Assembly (NCBI RefSeq): GCF_014205115.1
Contig: NZ_JACHMW010000001.1
Coordinates: forward strand, 744,001 to 808,000
Direction: 5' to 3'
DNA: 64,000 nucleotides
Origin: Micrococcus endophyticus
GTDB lineage: Bacteria; Actinomycetota; Actinomycetes; Actinomycetales; Micrococcaceae
Shown: in pieces, positions 8,988 to 16,858 of the stretch
Layout of the letters: each line of letters starts with the position of its first letter
How positions within the stretch are numbered: the first letter of the stretch is position 1
Notes under the pieces: generated by a model
Told to the model about the DNA's origin: nothing
Seen by the model: the letters and a program-made list of their open reading frames with translations, nothing else
Databases searched by the model: none
Program-made: the position numbers and the translations under genes

Positions 8988-9383
8988 TCAGTCGACCGAG
9001 ACGAGGTCGCAGACGAAGATCAGCGTCTCGTTCGGGCCGATGGCCGAGCCGGCGCCGCGGGCGCCGTAGCCCAGGTGCGGCGGGATCTCGAGGCGGCGGC
9101 GGCCGCCCACCTGCATGCCCAGCAGGCCCTGGTCCCAGCCGGCGATGACCTGGCCGACGCCCACGGTCAGCGGCAGCGGGGTGCCGCGGTTCCACGAGGC
9201 GTCGAACTCCTCGCCGGTGGACCAGGCCACGCCCACGTAGTGGACCTGCACGCGGGAGCCGGCCTCCACGGCGGGGCCGGAGCCGGCGATCAGGTCCTCC
9301 ACCACCAGCTCGGTGGGCGGGTTCTCGCCCGGGAAGTCGATCTCGGGCTTCGTGCGGTCGTAGTCGCGCTGTCCGAAGGACAC
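8988..9383 (-). CDS. Cytoplasmic FKBP-type peptidyl-prolyl cis-trans isomerase
   Basis: A 131-residue single FKBP domain without signal peptide. Visible elements are VEDLIAGSGPAVEAGSRVQVHYVG, the W-S-TGEEFDASWNRG strand, PLTVGVGQVIAGWDQGLLGM with the active-site V-I-W, the IPPHLGYGARGAG loop, and the closing IGPNETLIFVCDLVSV strand. It probably speeds prolyl isomerisation during folding. Start is GTG 9383 with an AGGAGAG ribosome site. It lies 32 bases after a second FKBP gene (a lipoprotein) and 14 before pafBC, so the two FKBPs sit inside the Pup operon. Confidence 0.93.
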   Translation of the reverse strand: MSFGQRDYDRTKPEIDFPGENPPTELVVEDLIAGSGPAVEAGSRVQVHYVGVAWSTGEEFDASWNRGTPLPLTVGVGQVIAGWDQGLLGMQVGGRRRLEIPPHLGYGARGAGSAIGPNETLIFVCDLVSVD

Positions 9384-9415
9384 GGTGCTCTCCTGAGGGG
9401 TCGTGGGTGCGGGGG

Positions 9416-10501
9416 TCAGTTCGCCGGCGGGGTGGACGGGGCCTGGGCGTCCAGGATGTCCACCACGAACAGCAGGGGCTCGTTCGGGCCGATGTCCGGC
9501 GGGCTGCCCTGCTCACCGTAGGCCTTCTCCGCCGGGATCGACAGCAGGACGCGCGAGCCCACGGGCTGGCCCGCCAGGCCCTCCTTCCAGCCGGGGATCA
9601 CCTGGTTCAGGGAGAAGGAGATGGGGGCGCCGCGCTCCCACGAGGAGTCGAACCGGGTGCCCTCGGACCAGGTCTCGCCCACGTAGTTGACGGTCACGGA
9701 GTCGTCCGGGCCCACTTCGGGGCCCTCGCCGCGGATCAGCGGCTGGACCACCATCTCGGACGGGGCCTCGCCCTCGGCGTCGCCGATCTCCGGGGTGCCG
9801 TCGGTCACGGTGACCTCGGGCAGTCGCTCGTCGCGCTCGGCGACCTCCTCGCCCTGGGCCTGCGTGGGCAGGATCGACTCGATCTTGTACACGAAGAGCT
9901 GGGCGGGCTGGGTCTGTGTGGAGGGGGACGCGCTCGGCGAGGCGCCGTCGGCGGGCGGGGCGGGGACCTCGCGCTCGGGGCTGTAGGCAGCGACGACGGA
10001 GCCGACGCCGTTGCGCACCAGCAGGTCGTGCATCTCCGGGTTCATGCTCTTGAGCTGCTGGTCCACGGGCACGGACTCGGGGTCGCCGGTGAAGTTCTCG
10101 GCGAGCACGTCGCCGCTGGCGGGGTCCACGACGGCGATCGACATCTTCAGCACGTCGCCGTCCTGCACCTGGTCGCCCTCGCCGGCGGTGAGCACGCGGG
10201 TGGTGGGCTGGTCCGTGGCGAGCTCGCCGTCGACCTCGACGCTGGGGGCGCCGTCCTCGCCCTCGGAGAAGGACAGGCCCTCCAGGGCGTCCGGCTCGCC
10301 CTGGCCCTCGCCGACCGCGGCGCGCTCGGGCGCGGCGGACTGCGAGGCGGAGGCGGCGTCGTCGTGCGGCTCCGGCGTGTCGTCCTGGCCGGAGGCGCAG
10401 GCGGTGGCCAGGAACAGGCCGGCCACGCCCAGCGACACCAGGGGCAGGAGGCGACGGCGGCGACGCGGCGTCGTGGTCTCGGGGGTCTGGAACGAACTCA
10501 T
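9416..10501 (-). CDS. FKBP-type peptidyl-prolyl isomerase lipoprotein
   Basis: A predicted surface lipoprotein of 361 residues. The basic N-terminus (RRRRR) is followed by a hydrophobic stretch LLPLVSLGVAGLFLA and a cysteine in TACASG; the lipobox is slightly atypical (A at -3). A Ser/Pro/acid-rich linker leads to two repeats. The first (about 60-190) is a diverged FKBP-like domain; the C-terminal one (about 235-350) is complete, with SVTVNYVGETW, RFDSSWERG, FSLNQVIPGWKEGLAG, IPAEKAYGEQG and IGPNEPLLFVVDIL. ATG 10501 is supported by a TAGGGT box 7 bases upstream. It probably assists folding of exported proteins outside the membrane. Confidence 0.9.
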   Translation of the reverse strand: MSSFQTPETTTPRRRRRLLPLVSLGVAGLFLATACASGQDDTPEPHDDAASASQSAAPERAAVGEGQGEPDALEGLSFSEGEDGAPSVEVDGELATDQPTTRVLTAGEGDQVQDGDVLKMSIAVVDPASGDVLAENFTGDPESVPVDQQLKSMNPEMHDLLVRNGVGSVVAAYSPEREVPAPPADGASPSASPSTQTQPAQLFVYKIESILPTQAQGEEVAERDERLPEVTVTDGTPEIGDAEGEAPSEMVVQPLIRGEGPEVGPDDSVTVNYVGETWSEGTRFDSSWERGAPISFSLNQVIPGWKEGLAGQPVGSRVLLSIPAEKAYGEQGSPPDIGPNEPLLFVVDILDAQAPSTPPAN

Positions 10502-10508
10502 GCGCCAC

Positions 10509-10514
10509 ACCCTA
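10509..10514 (-). promoter_or_regulatory. Leaderless -10 box for the FKBP lipoprotein gene
   Basis: Minus-strand TAGGGT, 7 bases before ATG 10501 and with no Shine-Dalgarno sequence. It lies in the 59-base gap after pafA, so the FKBP-pafBC-tat block may be transcribed separately from pup-pafA. Confidence 0.55.
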
Positions 10515-10560
10515 GCGGCGGGCCCTGGGTGTCGGCCCGGGACCCGCCGGGCGCGCCCTG

Positions 10561-11955
10561 TCAGCCGATGCGCTCGAACAGCCGGTCCACGGCGTCCGAG
10601 GACGCGTCGAAGGGGTCCTTCGCCGCGATCGCGTGCAGCGGGTGGTCCGTGAGCTTGAGCGTGGTCCAGTCCACCGCGTAGCCCAGCCCCCGCTGACGGG
10701 CGCGGGCGATGAAGTCGGCGCGCACGCGGGCGCGCGTCGTGGGCGGGGCCGCGTCCACGGCCAGCCGGCCGGCGTCCTCGGGCAGCAGCCGCGCGGCCGC
10801 GCCGCGGCGCAGCAGGAGGCGGAACAGGCCCCGGTCCGGGTCGATGTCGTGGAAGGCCAAGTCCAGCTGCGCGAGCCGCGCCGAGCCCCAGTCCAGGTCC
10901 TGCCGGGCCCGGTAGTCCTCGAGCATGCGCAGCTTGATCGCCCAGTCGATGCGGTCCTCGATCCGGGAACGGTCCCCCGTGCGGACCGCCTCGATCACGT
11001 CCTCCCACAGGGTCAGGATCTCCTCCACGCGCTCGTGGTGGGCGCCCTCGGCGGCCACGAACGCCCGGGCGCGCTCGAGGTAGTGCTCCTGCAGCTCCAG
11101 GGCGGAGGCGTCCCCGTCCCGCAGCGCCACGCGGGCGGTGCCCGTGAGGTCGTGGGAGATCTGGCGGACGGCCAGGGTCGGGTGGGCGAGCACCCGGTCC
11201 CCGAGGGGGAAGCCGGCCTCGATCATGCGCAGCATCAGGTCCGTGGCCCCGAATCGGAGCAGGTGGGTGTGCTCGGAGAGGCTGGTGTCCCCCACGATCA
11301 CGTGGAGGCGGCGGTACTCGGAGGCGTCCGCGTGGGGCTCGTCGCGCGTGTTGATGATCGGCCGGGACCGCGTGGTCGAGGAGGAGACCCCGTCCTGCAC
11401 GAAGTCCGCCCGCTGGGAGAACGCGAAGTGCGCCGCGCCGTCACCCTCGGGCCACGTGCCGGCGGGGACCACCCGGCCGGCGCCCACGAGGATCTGGCGG
11501 GAGACGAGGAACGGCACGAGCGCCTCGGTGAGCCGGCGGTACTCGGTGCGCCGGCGCAGCAGGTAGTTCTCGTGGGAGCCGTAGGAGCTGCCCGAGGAGT
11601 CCGCGTTGTTGCGGTACAGGTGGATCCGGCCGCCGATCCCGTCCGCGGCCATGCGCTCCTGCGCCCGCGTGACGAGATCGTGGAGGATGAGGTCGCCCGC
11701 GGCGTCCGAGGCGATCAGCTCGTCCAGGGTGGAGCACTCGGCGGTGGCGTACTCGGGGTGGGAGCCCACGTCCAGGTACAGGCGGGAGCCGTTGGAGACG
11801 AACACGTTCGAGGAGTGCCCCCACTCGACGACGGGCCGGAAGAGGTAGCGGACGACCTCTTCGGGACTGAGCGGGCGCCCCTCCGGGTTCCAGTGCTGGA
11901 CGCCGTACTCCGTCTCCAGCCCGAAGATCCGGCGGGCGCGGTCCGCGTCGGTCAC
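10561..11955 (-). CDS. pafA: Pup--protein ligase PafA
   Basis: Forms an isopeptide bond between the C-terminal glutamate of Pup and a substrate lysine, using ATP. The 464-residue protein has the glutamine-synthetase-like fold. Visible are IFGLETEYGV with metal ligand E14, SNGSRLYLDVGSHPEYATAE with the catalytic base Asp62, NADSSGSSYGSHENYLL, SQRADF and RPIINTRDEPHAD. Start GTG 11955 overlaps the pup stop in a GTGA arrangement, so translation is probably coupled. In most actinobacteria prcB and prcA lie between pup and pafA; here there is no space for them. The following gene is an FKBP lipoprotein rather than pafB. Confidence 0.97.
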   Translation of the reverse strand: MTDADRARRIFGLETEYGVQHWNPEGRPLSPEEVVRYLFRPVVEWGHSSNVFVSNGSRLYLDVGSHPEYATAECSTLDELIASDAAGDLILHDLVTRAQERMAADGIGGRIHLYRNNADSSGSSYGSHENYLLRRRTEYRRLTEALVPFLVSRQILVGAGRVVPAGTWPEGDGAAHFAFSQRADFVQDGVSSSTTRSRPIINTRDEPHADASEYRRLHVIVGDTSLSEHTHLLRFGATDLMLRMIEAGFPLGDRVLAHPTLAVRQISHDLTGTARVALRDGDASALELQEHYLERARAFVAAEGAHHERVEEILTLWEDVIEAVRTGDRSRIEDRIDWAIKLRMLEDYRARQDLDWGSARLAQLDLAFHDIDPDRGLFRLLLRRGAAARLLPEDAGRLAVDAAPPTTRARVRADFIARARQRGLGYAVDWTTLKLTDHPLHAIAAKDPFDASSDAVDRLFERIG

Positions 11956-12143
11956 TGGCCGCCCTTCTGGACGAAGCCCTTGACGAACTCCTCGGCATTG
12001 GACTCCAGCACCGAGTCGATCTCGTCCAGCAGGCTGTCCAGGCCCTGGTCCTGGGCCGCGGGCTTCACGTGCGCCTGGCCCGCCGCGGCGCCGGTCTCGT
12101 CGTCGCCGCCGGACGGGCGTGGGCGGATCTGCTCCTGGGACAT
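11952..12143 (-). CDS. pup: Prokaryotic ubiquitin-like protein Pup
   Basis: A small, mostly disordered protein tag of 63 residues. The N-terminus is polar (MSQEQIRPRPSGGDDETG). The helical C-terminal half, DSLLDEIDSVLESNAEEFVKGFVQKGGQ, is the part that binds the Mpa coiled coil and PafA/Dop. It ends in Gly-Gly-Gln, so Dop must deamidate the glutamine before PafA can use it. ATG 12143 follows a strong GAGGAGG site. A CAGGAT box at 12197-12202 may be its -10. Its stop overlaps the pafA start. Confidence 0.97.
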   Translation of the reverse strand: MSQEQIRPRPSGGDDETGAAAGQAHVKPAAQDQGLDSLLDEIDSVLESNAEEFVKGFVQKGGQ

Positions 12144-12193
12144 GGTGGCCTCCTCGTGCGTCGACGCGGGTCGATGTGCTTCGTCCGCGTCCA

Positions 12194-12264
12194 CCCATCC
12201 TGCCCCACGCACGGGCCACGTTTCAGCCCCACGTCCCCGGGTTGCCCCACCCTGGCAGGATGGG
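12194..12264. promoter_or_regulatory. Divergent pup/pdg promoter region with inverted GGCAGGATGGG elements
   Basis: The 124-base gap between pup and the glycosylase gene contains an 11-base sequence (12254-12264, GGCAGGATGGG) and its exact inverse (12194-12204). Each contains a CAGGAT box pointing outwards. The right copy is 6 bases before ATG 12268 (leaderless). The left copy gives pup a leader of roughly 45-50 bases that contains its ribosome site. Confidence 0.45.
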
Positions 12265-12267
12265 GGC

Positions 12268-12732
12268 ATGCGCCTGTGGACCCTTCATCCCCGCCACCTC
12301 GACCGCCAGGGCCTGACGGGCGCCTGGCGCGAAGCCCTGCTCGCCCAGGCCGTCCTGGCCGGCCGCACGCGCGGGTATCGGGACCACCCGCAGCTGCTGA
12401 GGTTCCGGGAGCATCCGGACCCGTCCGGCGCCGTCGGCGCGTTCCTCTCCGGCCTCGAGGCCGAGGCCACGGCGCGCGGCTACCGCTTCGACCACTCCCG
12501 GATCGACCGGCCGTGCCCCGCCCCCGACGGCGCGGTGCGCATCCCGCCCGTCGGTCTCGCACCGATCCCGGCCACCACGGGCCAGCGCGACCTGGAGTGG
12601 CGTCACCTGTGCGCCAAGCTGGCCGCGCGCAGCCCCGCCTGGCTCGAACGGTGGTCGGACACGCCCGTCCCCGACGTGCACCCGCTGTTCACGATCGTCC
12701 CGGGGCCGGTCGCCTCCTGGGAGCGCGCCTGA
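12268..12732 (+). CDS. Endonuclease V-like pyrimidine-dimer DNA glycosylase/AP lyase family protein
   Basis: A 154-residue member of the Pyr_excise family (T4 endonuclease V-like). The family hallmarks are MRLWTLHPRHLDRQGL, WREALLAQAVL, GRTRGYRDHPQL, a RF..H element and ARGYRFDHSRI. T4 endonuclease V uses its N-terminal amine to cut UV cyclobutane dimers. Bacterial members of this longer subfamily are annotated as such, but few have been tested. It is distinct from the Nth-type UV endonuclease described from M. luteus. A CAGGAT box lies 6 bases before the ATG and there is no ribosome site. With the next gene it is inserted between pup and dop on the opposite strand. Confidence 0.75.
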   Translation: MRLWTLHPRHLDRQGLTGAWREALLAQAVLAGRTRGYRDHPQLLRFREHPDPSGAVGAFLSGLEAEATARGYRFDHSRIDRPCPAPDGAVRIPPVGLAPIPATTGQRDLEWRHLCAKLAARSPAWLERWSDTPVPDVHPLFTIVPGPVASWERA

Positions 12733-12772
12733 GGGCGGGCCGCGGTCGGGCTCGGTCTGGCACCGTGGGGGC

Positions 12773-13366
12773 ATGATCCGCGACGAGAGCATCGAGAGCT
12801 ATCTGGGGCGCCTCGCCTCCGGCGAGCCCACCCCCGGCGGGGGCGCGACGGGCGCGCTCGCGGTCGCCGAGGGCGCCGGACTGCTGGCCATGGCGGCCCG
12901 GTTCAGCGCGTCCGAGGAGGACGCTCGGGCATCGGAGGGCTTGATCGCGGCGTGCCTCGGCCTCGCCGACGGCGACGAGCGGGGCTTCGGCGCCGTGGCC
13001 GAGGCGTTCGGGCTGCCCCGCGACACCCCGGAGGCCCGGTCCCGGCGCTCGGCCGCGATCCAGGCCGCCCTGGCCGAGGCCGTCCGGCCACCCCGTGGGA
13101 TCGTCGACGCCGCCGAGCGTGCACTGGACCTGGCCGAGCGTGTGCTGGACGCAGCGAACCCGAACGTGCTCTCCGACGTCGGTGCGGCGCTCGGCTGCAT
13201 CCGGGGCGGCCTCACCGCCGCCACGGTCACACTCGAGACCAACCTGGGCCCCCTCCGCGACGAGGGCGTGGAGGGCATCCTGCGCACCGACGTCGACCGG
13301 GCGGACCGTCTCGTCGCGCGGGCGGACGCCCTGCTGGGCCGCGTGCGCGCGGCCGTCACGGGCTGA
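12773..13366 (+). CDS. Cyclodeaminase/cyclohydrolase family protein (formiminotransferase-cyclodeaminase C-domain like)
   Basis: A 197-residue all-helical protein with the family start MIRDESIESYLGRLASGEPTPGGGATGALA. The PTPGGG motif is diagnostic of the FTCD C-terminal/FchA family. Stand-alone members are thought to act on formimino- or methenyl-tetrahydrofolate (cyclodeaminase or cyclohydrolase); the substrate here is not known. The remainder, including NPNVLSDVGAALGCIRGGL and a helical C-terminus, fits the family length. It starts 40 bases after the glycosylase gene on the same strand, with a GTGGGGG stretch before ATG. It is convergent with dop, with only about 15 bases between the stops. 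Confidence 0.85.
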   Translation: MIRDESIESYLGRLASGEPTPGGGATGALAVAEGAGLLAMAARFSASEEDARASEGLIAACLGLADGDERGFGAVAEAFGLPRDTPEARSRRSAAIQAALAEAVRPPRGIVDAAERALDLAERVLDAANPNVLSDVGAALGCIRGGLTAATVTLETNLGPLRDEGVEGILRTDVDRADRLVARADALLGRVRAAVTG

Positions 13367-13381
13367 GCGCCCGCCCTCGCC

Positions 13382-15109
13382 TCAGGCCCGCGCGCCGAAC
13401 AGCGGCGGCAGCGTGGCCACGAGCGCCTCGTCGTCGGGCCGGGGCGCGGCGGCGTCCTCCCACCAGCCGGGCAGGTCCACGGCGGCGCCGACCAGCGGCT
13501 CGGCCAGGTGCAGCCGGTGCACCCGCTCCCCCGCCCCGCGCAGCAGCAGCGTCTCCCACGCGGCGCCGGCCACGCGGTCACCGTGGCGGCCCACGAGGTT
13601 GCCGCGGGTCCACGCGCGGGTGGCCCGCGGCGGCGTGGCGACGGCGGCACGGATCTCCGCCTCGTCGGCGAGCGTCCGGAGCGCGCCGGCGGCCACGAGC
13701 CGGCGGTGCAGGGAGCGGGCCGGGCGCAGGTCGGCGTACTGCAGGTCCACCATCGCGAGGCGGGGGTCGGTCCAGTCCGCACCCGCGCGGGCCCGCAGGC
13801 CCTCGAGGACGCGCAGCTTGGCCGCCCAGTCGGCGCGGTCGCTCAGGGACAGCGGATCCGCGGTGGCGTCGTCGAGGTCGATGGCCCAGGCCTCCAGCAC
13901 CTCGCGCGTCTGCGGATCCGTCACCTCGAAGGCGGCGCAGTGGGCGTGGGCCGCGTCCAGGTAGGACCGCAGGATCTGCAGCCCGGTCCAGTGCCGGCGC
14001 ACGGGGCCGTCCGCGGTGTGTTCGAGCAGCGACACCGTGGCCCGCAGGCCCGGGTCGTGGCTGATCGTCTGCAACGCGGCCACCGGGTCGTCCAGGGTGA
14101 GCCGGGGCGCCGTCCCGGCCTCGGCCATCGCGAGGACGAGCGCGGTCATGCCCATCCGCAGCCACGTGGCGTGCTGGCTCAGCGTCGCGTCACCGATGAT
14201 CACGTGGAGTCGGCGGTAGGCCTCGGGACGGGCGTGCGGCTCGTCCCTCGTGTTGACGATCGGCCGGTGGATCGTGGTCTCCAGCCCCACGGGCTCCTCG
14301 AAGTAGTCGGCCCGCTGGGACAGCTGGAAGCCCGGCCGCTCCCCTGCCGGGCCGAGTCCCACGCGGCCCGCGCCCACGAGCACCTGCCGCGCCGCGAAGA
14401 ACGGCAGCAGGACGGCGGTGAGCTCGTCGAAGTCGAGGGACCGGGCCACGAGGTAGTTCTCGTGTGCGCCGTAGGACTGGCCCTTGCCGTCCACGTTGTT
14501 CTTGTAGACCAGCACCTCCGGGGCGCCCTCGGCCTGGCCGATGTGCTCGGCCGCCGCCTGCGCGACCAGGTCCCCGGCGGCGTCCCAGACCATGGCGTCC
14601 CGCGGGGTGGTCGTCTCCGGCGAGGAGTACTCCGGGTGGGCGTGGTCCACGTACCAGCGCGCGCCGTTGGCCAGCACCGTGGAGAGCAGCAGGTGCACGG
14701 GCTCGCCGTCCGGGCCCACGAGCGCCTCGTCGGTCAGCTGCGAGGGGTGCGCCGCCGAACGCGGCAGCCGCCAGCCGCGGGCGTCCACGAGCGGCGACTC
14801 CCCCGTGTAGTCCCACTCGGTGCCGGCCACCGCCGAGCCGGTGCGGGTCACCAGGTCCGCGTAGGCGTTGACGAGCTCGACCGAGAGCACGCTGTGGTGC
14901 GCCCCCGGGTTGGCCGGCGCGTGGATGCCGAACTCGGTCTCCGTGCCCATCACCCGGTGCACGCCCCAGCCGGCGGCGTCCCGCCCGTTCGGGGGCACGG
15001 CCGCGCCGTGGAACAGCCGACGCTGGCCTTCGAAGGCCGGCGTGGCCCCCGGCTCGGCGGCACGCTCGCCGCCGAGGAGGTCCTGCCCGCCGCGGCCGAA
15101 CGCGCTCAC
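13382..15109 (-). CDS. dop: Pup deamidase/depupylase Dop
   Basis: Converts the C-terminal Gln of Pup to Glu and also removes Pup from substrates. It is homologous to PafA. Visible are VMGTETEFGIH (metal site), GARWYVDHAHPEYSSPE with the catalytic Asp, the ETTTPRDAM loop, VYKNNVDGKGQSYGAHENYLV, SQRADYFEE and RPIVNTRDEPHARP. The start is uncertain. GTG 15109 overlaps the mpa stop (GTGA) and gives 575 residues with about 53 residues before the conserved MGTETEFG. GTG 14962 would give the usual short N-terminus (VHRVMGTETEFG) but leaves about 145 bases unused. Because Pup here ends in GGQ, Dop is required for tagging. Convergent with the cyclodeaminase gene. Confidence 0.94.
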   Translation of the reverse strand: MSAFGRGGQDLLGGERAAEPGATPAFEGQRRLFHGAAVPPNGRDAAGWGVHRVMGTETEFGIHAPANPGAHHSVLSVELVNAYADLVTRTGSAVAGTEWDYTGESPLVDARGWRLPRSAAHPSQLTDEALVGPDGEPVHLLLSTVLANGARWYVDHAHPEYSSPETTTPRDAMVWDAAGDLVAQAAAEHIGQAEGAPEVLVYKNNVDGKGQSYGAHENYLVARSLDFDELTAVLLPFFAARQVLVGAGRVGLGPAGERPGFQLSQRADYFEEPVGLETTIHRPIVNTRDEPHARPEAYRRLHVIIGDATLSQHATWLRMGMTALVLAMAEAGTAPRLTLDDPVAALQTISHDPGLRATVSLLEHTADGPVRRHWTGLQILRSYLDAAHAHCAAFEVTDPQTREVLEAWAIDLDDATADPLSLSDRADWAAKLRVLEGLRARAGADWTDPRLAMVDLQYADLRPARSLHRRLVAAGALRTLADEAEIRAAVATPPRATRAWTRGNLVGRHGDRVAGAAWETLLLRGAGERVHRLHLAEPLVGAAVDLPGWWEDAAAPRPDDEALVATLPPLFGARA

Positions 15110-16845
15110 GACTGCGCCCCGCGCACCATCCGCAGCGACTGCAGGCGCGGGCCGCGCCAGCCGGAGGTGCGCGCCCACTCGGCGGGCGCGACCGTGGCCA
15201 GCAGGTCCGTCTGGTCCTCCAGCACCGCGTCCACGGCCTCGCGCAGGTGGCCCTCGCGAACGCCGCGGGCGGCCGGGTCCTGGTCGGCGCCGAGGTAGTC
15301 GCGCACGGCGTGGCGCTTGGCCCGGTCCACGACGTCGGCCACCACGGCGCCCGAGACGAGGTCGGCCAGGTGCAGGGCGCGGGTCGTGCCGGACACGTCC
15401 GTCAGCTCCGCCAGCGCGGTGCCCGTGCCGCGGTCGTAGAGGGCGGCGACCGTCCGGGCGATGAGCGTCGCGCGGGCCGCGCCGGCCGAGCCGGCCGCGG
15501 CGACGTCGTCGGGGTGCAGGGGCACGTCCGCGGTGAGGTGCTTGGCCATGATCTCCGCGGCGCCGGCCGCGTCGGGGCGGTCCACGCGGATCTTCACGTC
15601 CAGCCGGCCGGGGCGGAGCACGGCCGGGTCGATCATGTCCTCGCGGTTGGAGGCGCCGATGACGATCACGTTCTCGAGGGCCTCGACGCCGTCGATCTCG
15701 GTGAGCAGCTGCGGGACGATCGTGGTCTCCACGTCCGAGGAGACGCCGGAGCCGCGCGTGCGGAACAGCGACTCCATCTCGTCGAAGAAGATGACCACGG
15801 GGAAGCCGGCGTCGGCCTTCTCGCGGGCTCGGTCGAAGATGACGCGGATCTGCCGCTCGGTCTCGCCCACGTACTTGTTCAGCAGCTCGGGCCCCTTGAC
15901 GTTGAGGAAGAACGAGCGCTCGCCGTCCGCGCTGCGGGCCGAGAGGGCGTTGGCCACAGCCTTGGCGAGCATGGTCTTGCCGGTGCCGGGCGGGCCGTAC
16001 AGCATGATCCCCTTGGGGGCGCGCAGACCGTGCTCGCGGTATACCTCGGGGTGCAGGAACGGGATCTCGACGGCCTCGCGGATCCGGTCGATCTGCGGGC
16101 CGAGGCCGCCGATGTCCTCGAACGTGACGTCCGGGACCTCTTCGAGCAGCACCTCGTCCACCTCGGACAGCTCGACCCGCCGCAGCGCCCATTCGACGCG
16201 GGCGTCCACGGTGACGGCGTCCCCGTGGCGCAGCTCGACGCCCTCCAGCGCGGGCGCGCGCCGCACCACGCGCTCCTCGTCCGCCGTGCCGGCCAGGACG
16301 AGGCCGCCGTCGGGCAGCGCCTCCTTGACGCGCAGCAGCTGGCCGGATCCGGTGCCCGGGGCGACGCCCACGATCGCGCTGGACTCGTCCAGCAGCACCT
16401 GGGCGCCGGGCGTGAGGCGGGCGGCGTCGAGCAGCGGGGAGACCATCACGCGCAGCCGCCGGCCGTTCTGCACGACATCCGCTCCCCCGCGCACCACGGC
16501 GCCGGTCTCCACGCCCTCCTCGGGCTCACGCGGGGCGTGGACGGCCTCGAGGGTGGCGAAGGTGAACGGCGGATGCGTGACGGCGTCCAGGTTCTCCTTG
16601 AGCGTGGTGATCTCGGCGCGCGTGGCCTCGAGCAGCTCGACCATGCGCCGGTTGTTGCGGGCGGCCGTCTGGGTCTGGGCCTCGGCCTCCCGGCGGCGCT
16701 CGCTGAGGCGCGCGGCGTGCCGCTGGGCCGAGTCGAGCTGGTGCCGCAGCCGCTCGGCCTCGGCCTGGGACTGCCGCAGCAGCTCACGGGCCTCGCCGAG
16801 CCGGCGCTCGAGCTGCTCCGGTCCCCCCTGCGCGTCCTGGTCCAC
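15106..16845 (-). CDS. mpa: Proteasome-associated-type AAA ATPase Mpa/ARC, lacking the proteasome-docking tail
   Basis: A hexameric AAA unfoldase that recognises Pup, 579 residues. The N-terminal coiled coil (about 8-90) captures Pup; tandem OB domains (about 95-235) follow; then the AAA module has GPPGTGKT (284-291) and VVIFFDEMES (350-359), followed by SNREDMIDPAVLRPGRLD. Proteasome-partnered homologues end in a GQYL motif that opens the 20S gate. This one ends MVRGAQS, so that contact is missing. Start GTG 16845 is chosen because AGGGGAGG lies 5 bases upstream and the frame before it overlaps trmI. It lies 13 bases after trmI, and its stop overlaps the likely dop start. Confidence 0.95.
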   Translation of the reverse strand: MDQDAQGGPEQLERRLGEARELLRQSQAEAERLRHQLDSAQRHAARLSERRREAEAQTQTAARNNRRMVELLEATRAEITTLKENLDAVTHPPFTFATLEAVHAPREPEEGVETGAVVRGGADVVQNGRRLRVMVSPLLDAARLTPGAQVLLDESSAIVGVAPGTGSGQLLRVKEALPDGGLVLAGTADEERVVRRAPALEGVELRHGDAVTVDARVEWALRRVELSEVDEVLLEEVPDVTFEDIGGLGPQIDRIREAVEIPFLHPEVYREHGLRAPKGIMLYGPPGTGKTMLAKAVANALSARSADGERSFFLNVKGPELLNKYVGETERQIRVIFDRAREKADAGFPVVIFFDEMESLFRTRGSGVSSDVETTIVPQLLTEIDGVEALENVIVIGASNREDMIDPAVLRPGRLDVKIRVDRPDAAGAAEIMAKHLTADVPLHPDDVAAAGSAGAARATLIARTVAALYDRGTGTALAELTDVSGTTRALHLADLVSGAVVADVVDRAKRHAVRDYLGADQDPAARGVREGHLREAVDAVLEDQTDLLATVAPAEWARTSGWRGPRLQSLRMVRGAQS

Positions 16846-16858
16846 GGGCACCTCCCCT

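Noticed and set aside
6379-9069. About 900-codon plus-strand open frame across tatC, tatA and pafBC
   Set aside because: It crosses three well-supported genes and their intergenic gaps, and its translation is low-complexity.
6868-9516. Upstream in-frame extension of pafBC through the FKBP gene
   Set aside because: The extra 180 codons overlap the FKBP gene in another frame and lack any similarity; HTH homology begins just after ATG 8973.
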